Below, in pieces: positions 59,725 through 64,000 of a stretch of 64,000 nucleotides of DNA; position 1 is the stretch's first letter; every line of letters starts with the position of its first letter. This DNA is from Diphasiastrum complanatum (lineage: Eukaryota; Streptophyta; Lycopodiopsida; Lycopodiales; Lycopodiaceae). Where the stretch lies: contig CM055113.1 of NCBI GenBank assembly GCA_029204225.1, positions 30,927,024-30,991,023 on the forward strand, in the 5' to 3' direction. The notes beneath the pieces were generated by a model. The model saw nothing but the letters and a program-made list of their open reading frames with translations. It was not told the origin of the DNA and ran no database searches. The position numbers and the translations under genes were made by a program.

Positions 59725-60599
59725 TGCAAAGAATTTTAAAATGGGTATTAGTTGGCCTTATATTGAGAAATACAAGAACCGCAGCTGGGAGAGCAAAAAT
59801 AATTGAGAGGAGGACAAAAAACATAGCTAGGAGAGCAAAGGGTCATTGTGGACACACATAAAAAAGGTGGTCACTTCAAAAGGGCCGGTCCTCGCAAAAA
59901 TCACAATTTTCTCCTTAGTGTGGCTCATTGAGAATGATACCTAAGGATGCCTTTCCATGTTCATCCCCTCACTTGGGCAAACTGACGTGAGGCAACGCAC
60001 GGGTTGCTCAACGGGTGAGGGGGTTTGCAAGTTTTGGAGAAATTAGCTCATGGAGAGAATGGGTCACCTGTTTTCTCATGCAAAAATGATGTAGAGTGAT
60101 GCAAGTGGGGGTGAAGGAGATGAGATGGAAAGAGCTCCTAAATGAGTTTGAATGGTAGGCGAGGTGAAAGGCCAAAAATGCAAAGGACTCACTACGAAAT
60201 TTGTTCAAATTTTTCAACGTAATTTATTTGCTAATAACTATTTTAGTTCAAAAATTTCATTTCAAAGTTTCTTCCGAAGAAACCCATCAAAAATAACTTC
60301 GAGTGCAAGTTTCCCTTCTTCGCATATTTGCTATTTTTCTGGGGTGACGCAAAATTTTAAATACGCAATCCCATCTTACTGGCATGAGAGTTCACTCCCG
60401 TTGGATTTCTTTGTGACATTCAGATTTTGCCACGTTTTTGAAAGTGCATTTCTACAGATGGGATGCGTATGACGTGGCGAGAATCGAAGTGGTTGGGCGT
60501 ATACCGTGCAATTAAGCTCAAAACAGGAATCGCTGTATTTTTTATAGCATTGCTTTACGAATCTTTGTACCTTTTTCCTGCTTTTTTTGATGCGGTCGA

Positions 60600-60653
60600 T
60601 CGTCACCATCACGATCGCCTTCGCCATCGCCATCGCCATCGCCATCGCCACAA
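60600..60653 (+). repeat. CGCCAT hexamer repeat
   Basis: Four to five perfect CGCCAT units follow two CACCAT/CGATCG-like ones, about 275 bases before the ATG3 start codon. Confidence 0.8.
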
Positions 60654-60926
60654 CTAACTTGTGCAATCATTTAGGTTTGGCTTTTTTGGCTTTCTGCCTT
60701 CCTCCCTGCCTCCCTGACGCTGGTTATACCTAAGGAAGCTTGTAGGATTTGGTTCGACATGATCGAAGTAGCCTTTAACGATCCTTGCGTGTGAATTCAT
60801 CCGATACAGAGGATATTCAAAACTCAATCCGTTCACAAATTTGTGAGAGACAGAAGCGATAGAGGGAGATTTGGTAAGGTTTTGGACCGCTGGTTAAGTT
60901 GCATCACAGATTGTTGTTGTGTGAAG

Positions 60927-63182
60927 ATGGCATTCACACAGAGGTTGCACGAAGCCTTCAAAGGAGCGGTGGAAAGGATGACCAGTCACCGCACAGTTTC
61001 GGCTTTCAAGGAAAAGGGAGTGCTCACTCCGGACGAATTTATACTGGCTGGCGACAATCTTGTATCCAAGTGTCCTACCTGGTCATGGTCTGTGTTCTTA
61101 GGAGGAGTTGTTTTATGATGGGATTTGTTTCATTTCCGCAATGCCTTCTCTACTAGCACGAAGTTTCGTTGTGATTGTTCATCGTTTTGGGAGGTTAATA
61201 GAGTCCTCTGTTATGTTCAAACCTTTTGATTACACAATGTCATAAAGACGTTCAGATTCAATGCGTAATTGATTGTGCGGGTTATTATATATTTGTGAAT
61301 TGGATGTTGAGAGCCGGCTGTAGAAGCATCACCTGCATTTTCTCCGTGCCACCCTAGAATCCGTTATTTAGGAGCATTCCACAAAATGCTCTTTGCTGCC
61401 TTTATTCTTTAGGGAATAAAATGAAAATATCGCTAGTTATTCTGGCTAGATGAAAATCATTGGAGATGAGTCCAAGAGCGATGTTTATGGATTGGGGAAT
61501 GCATTTTCTAGTGATGGATTGGTGAATGGTCACTACAAATTCCTTCCCAAGCATAGGGGACTGGCAAGACCTTTTTTATAGTGGCTGAATCTTTTTTTGG
61601 CCCACACTTTTTGATTTTTACAGGCTGTAATATCCTCCTCCAGCTTTATTAAATACTTTGTGCGGATAACATCCACAGAATCCGCCAAATCTGACTGCAG
61701 CCTGTAAATTCCTAAGAAATGTCAATCTTTGCATGATTCAATGCACTTGGGGAATGAACAATAGAATGTTCTAGTTTTTTAAGAGTGAATTGTACTCACA
61801 TGATAGCATTTCGGAACGTGAACGGAACGGCATTCCTGATTGGTTCTGAAACTTCAGCACGTTCCGGATCAGAATGTTCGTTTTTTTTTTTACATTCTCA
61901 TGGGGAGCTTGGAGATTAGATGTTGAGTGGAAAAAAACCATAACTATCAAATCCACACTCCATCGATTCCCACAAATCTGTCGTTCTCTGCACTTGATCA
62001 CAATCAAAATGCTATATAGAATGTAACCGACAACATACGTTGAGATGCAATTCTCTTAATTATTTCGGTGCAATTCTCTTAATTATTTCGGTGCGATAGA
62101 AGGTAATCAACAACATATGCTGGGATTTTCTCCACATTAACTTGATTTCTACTTAGAGATAAGGCACCGGTTGTGGCTAGTCAACAAGTACATGTCTTTG
62201 TCCATACTCTATATGTGCAATAAAGACTACACCAAACCGCGTATAATGTATACCGTGCAATAAAAATCATTTAAATACATCCAATACTAGTGTGCAACTG
62301 GAGCTGCTTGACAAACAAAGAAGTTAAGATCAAACTCAACAAACCCATGCATATGAAGTTTGAACTTTGAACATGTGTGAAACTGCAACAATTTTCATAA
62401 TGACTCTAGCCTTAGGCTTGTAGTGTATTATTGCACTAAAACAATTGGATAGCTTTTAGAAGCAGTCAACTTCCAATTTGTTTGTGAAAATTCTAGCAAA
62501 TCCTACTTACATATTCATTTGGTCCAACAATTTGTTACACAACACTGCGACATTTAGATGATCGAAAGATTTTTTTGTTGCGTTTCGGAACGTTGAGGTT
62601 TTGGAACGATGTTATAATGCAACTTAGATTCACACCATACCAAGTCGGTAGTCCAATGTCATCATTGTAGAAATTGTCAAGCTGATTAAATATGTCATGT
62701 TTTAAATTTGGCAAGTTGGTCCTTTAGTTGCAATAGTCTATGTTGGTTATTTTAGTGTTATGTGTTCATTGATGCATTGTTGACTTAGACAAGCTGTTTT
62801 TTCATAGGGAAGCTGGGGATCCAAACAAGAGGCGGCCTTACTTTCCTGCTAACAAACAATACCTTATTACTCGAAATGGTGAACTTTCCTTTCATGTCAA
62901 CACATAACCTATGCATTTCTTAAAAAGTTTTAAATTGAGAGATATCAAGGGAAGTTTTGCACCTTGCAATGCAACTTGTGAATCGGCATGAAAGATGAAC
63001 CAAATAAAGATCGAAGATCGAATGAGAAGCATAATTGACATTTTGAGAAAGTTGTGCATATGCAGTACCATGTCTACGTCGAGCAGCTTCTATTGAAGAA
63101 GAATATGAGGCTGTTGGTGGAGAGGTACTCCTTGATGATGAAGATGATGGGGGTTGGTTGGCTACACATGGGGCACTTTGTG
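60927..63182 (+). CDS. ATG3: Autophagy-related protein 3 (E2-like conjugating enzyme), exons 1-3, partial
   Basis: ATG3 transfers ATG8 from ATG7 to phosphatidylethanolamine during autophagosome growth in the cytosol. Exon 1 (60927-61087) reads MAFTQRLHEAFKGAVERMTS, then FKEKGVLTPDEFILAGDNLV and CPTWSW. Exon 2 (62808-62878) reads EAGDPNKRRPYFPANKQYLI and TRN. Exon 3 (from 63066) reads VPCLRRAASIEEEYEAVGGE, VLLDDEDDGGWLATHGA and probably ends near 63182 at GTATAC. All junctions are GT/AG and keep frame (TG/G, G/TA). These are the N-terminal helix, membrane-curvature part and start of the flexible region of plant ATG3. The catalytic cysteine region lies beyond the window. Intron 1 is 1.72 kb, intron 2 is 187 bp. 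There are no breaks, so it is probably functional. Confidence 0.93.
61088..62807 (+). other. ATG3 intron 1 with short repeats
   Basis: The 1.72-kb intron includes a 24-bp tandem duplication (GCAATTCTCTTAATTATTTC, 62047-62094) and GGAACG-type words near 61812-61870 and 62585-62605 that suggest old insertions. No gene in it is recognised. Confidence 0.6.
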
Positions 63183-64000
63183 GTATACTCTGTCCCATGG
63201 CATTGTAGTACCCTTTGACGAATCATGTACCTCAATTTTTTCTGATTTCTATGGCTAGTCTTGAGATAAATAATCTAAGTTTTTCTGACTGCGAGCATGT
63301 CTACAATGTTGCTTGGATGTATACTATGGATGTTTTTGCTATTTATTTTCTGTGATTTAATGCATATCTGTATCTAGTAACTAGCTTATTGATAATTTTG
63401 GTTTAACAAGCAAGTGAAGCTATGATGTGTTGATTATTATGTGTTTCATGTGATTGATCAGCAAAGGTAAGTTTTTCTTTCTTGGTGCTTAATGTCTCCA
63501 ATTGTTATGATAGGAGTGTAGTACATCTCTTTGTCAATGAAAGCTTTTAAGTCCAAATAAAAAAACTTAAAGTTAGGAATGGTAGGAATTGAGAACAGAT
63601 CAAAGTCTCCACAATTGGAAGACTAGTTTTTAACCAACAAACTGCCATTTTGGTATCACATACAACTCTTTAAAGGAGGTCCTTACAAATCTTGTGCTAG
63701 TAACTGATTTTCGTTATGATACAATTAATAATAACAAAATATTCAATACTTGCCAAGAGTGGTAATCAGTGCCGAAGATTGATATCCTACATGTTTTTTA
63801 AATAAAGTTGTTGATATTCAAATGTGGTTGGAAAAGACGAGTTTGGTCATTAATCTAGAAAAGCTGGAACCATATTGACTTTTAAAGCAAAAAGGGTATT
63901 TGAAGGATTGGGTATAGAGACATGGATCGAGGTAGGGTTGGTGTAACATGGTTGAATAGATAAAGTAACTAAAAATTGCTGTGTTACTTTGAAACATGCA
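63183..64000 (+). other. Probable ATG3 intron 3 to the window end
   Basis: No further ATG3 coding motif is found, so the rest of the window is taken as intron. No other gene is seen. Confidence 0.45.

Larger units (their letters stand above)
59518..60926. promoter_or_regulatory. ATG3 upstream region
   Basis: The region holds an inverted repeat at 59641-59724, then moderately AT-rich sequence and a run of CGCCATCGCCATCGCCATCG at about 60620-60652. An ATG in frame with ATG3 at 60843 could extend the protein by 28 residues, but that extension looks unlike the conserved ATG3 start, so it is probably 5' leader. No TATA box can be chosen confidently. Confidence 0.4.

Noticed and set aside
60376..60666. 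Minus-strand ORF with an Ala-Met repeat before ATG3
   Set aside because: The repeat is the complement of the CGCCAT hexamer run and the frame has no other support.

Overview
The window looks like nuclear DNA of a land plant with a large, repeat-rich genome. The only clearly recognisable host gene is the 5' part of the autophagy E2-like enzyme ATG3 at the right end (three exons, consensus GT/AG splice sites, plant-type N terminus). Nearly everything else is transposon-derived: Ty1/copia elements with initiator-tRNA-Met primer sites, Ty3/gypsy fragments with a tRNA-Asp-type primer site, long (CT)n arrays, and three broken copies of an RBR-type E3 ubiquitin ligase gene. The mix would suit a fern, lycophyte, bryophyte or gymnosperm better than a compact angiosperm, but that is inference; the species cannot be read from the sequence.

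Layout. 0.5-6 kb: a divergent pair of intron-containing genes. On the minus strand is a ParB-like protein whose two exons read without a stop. On the plus strand is a decayed gene of the eukaryotic 'VGHTH' family (resembling DUF7869, with an RNase-H/DDE-like look). Between them lies a cluster of 17-bp palindromes inside a larger mirror-symmetric structure, followed by a telomere-like tract. I read this as a candidate two-gene mobile element and as the most novel item here. 6.3-9.5 kb: a dispersed 345-bp repeat and RBR copy 1. 9.6-12.7 kb: an unclassified decayed transposon. 12.7-18.3 kb: the 5' part of copia element A; its missing 3' part lies inverted at 28.3-29.6 kb. The two parts share 730-bp LTRs and a GATAA target-site duplication, which points to an 11.2-kb inversion. 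Inside that interval (18.3-28.3 kb) are another copia gag (F), copia B (minus strand), RBR copy 2 and the second copy of the 345-bp repeat.

29.6-36.5 kb: copia fragments C, D and E in a row. 36.5-38.8 kb: RBR copy 3, the inverted partner of copy 1. 38.9-45.3 kb: copia gag and gypsy remnants, several (CT)n arrays and motif-dense non-coding sequence. 47.0-49.2 kb: a composite satellite in which long (CT)n tracts alternate with a conserved ~59-nt unit. 49.5-56.8 kb: a gypsy element with an integrase, an unfamiliar ORF region after pol, and two LTRs in opposite orientation. 58.3-59.5 kb: an internally deleted relative of copia E. 60.9 kb to the end: ATG3 exons 1-3; the exon with the catalytic cysteine lies outside the window.

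Most retroelement ORFs carry stops and frameshifts, so the window is mainly a record of insertion, inversion and duplication. The exceptions worth attention are the stop-free ParB-like gene and ATG3.
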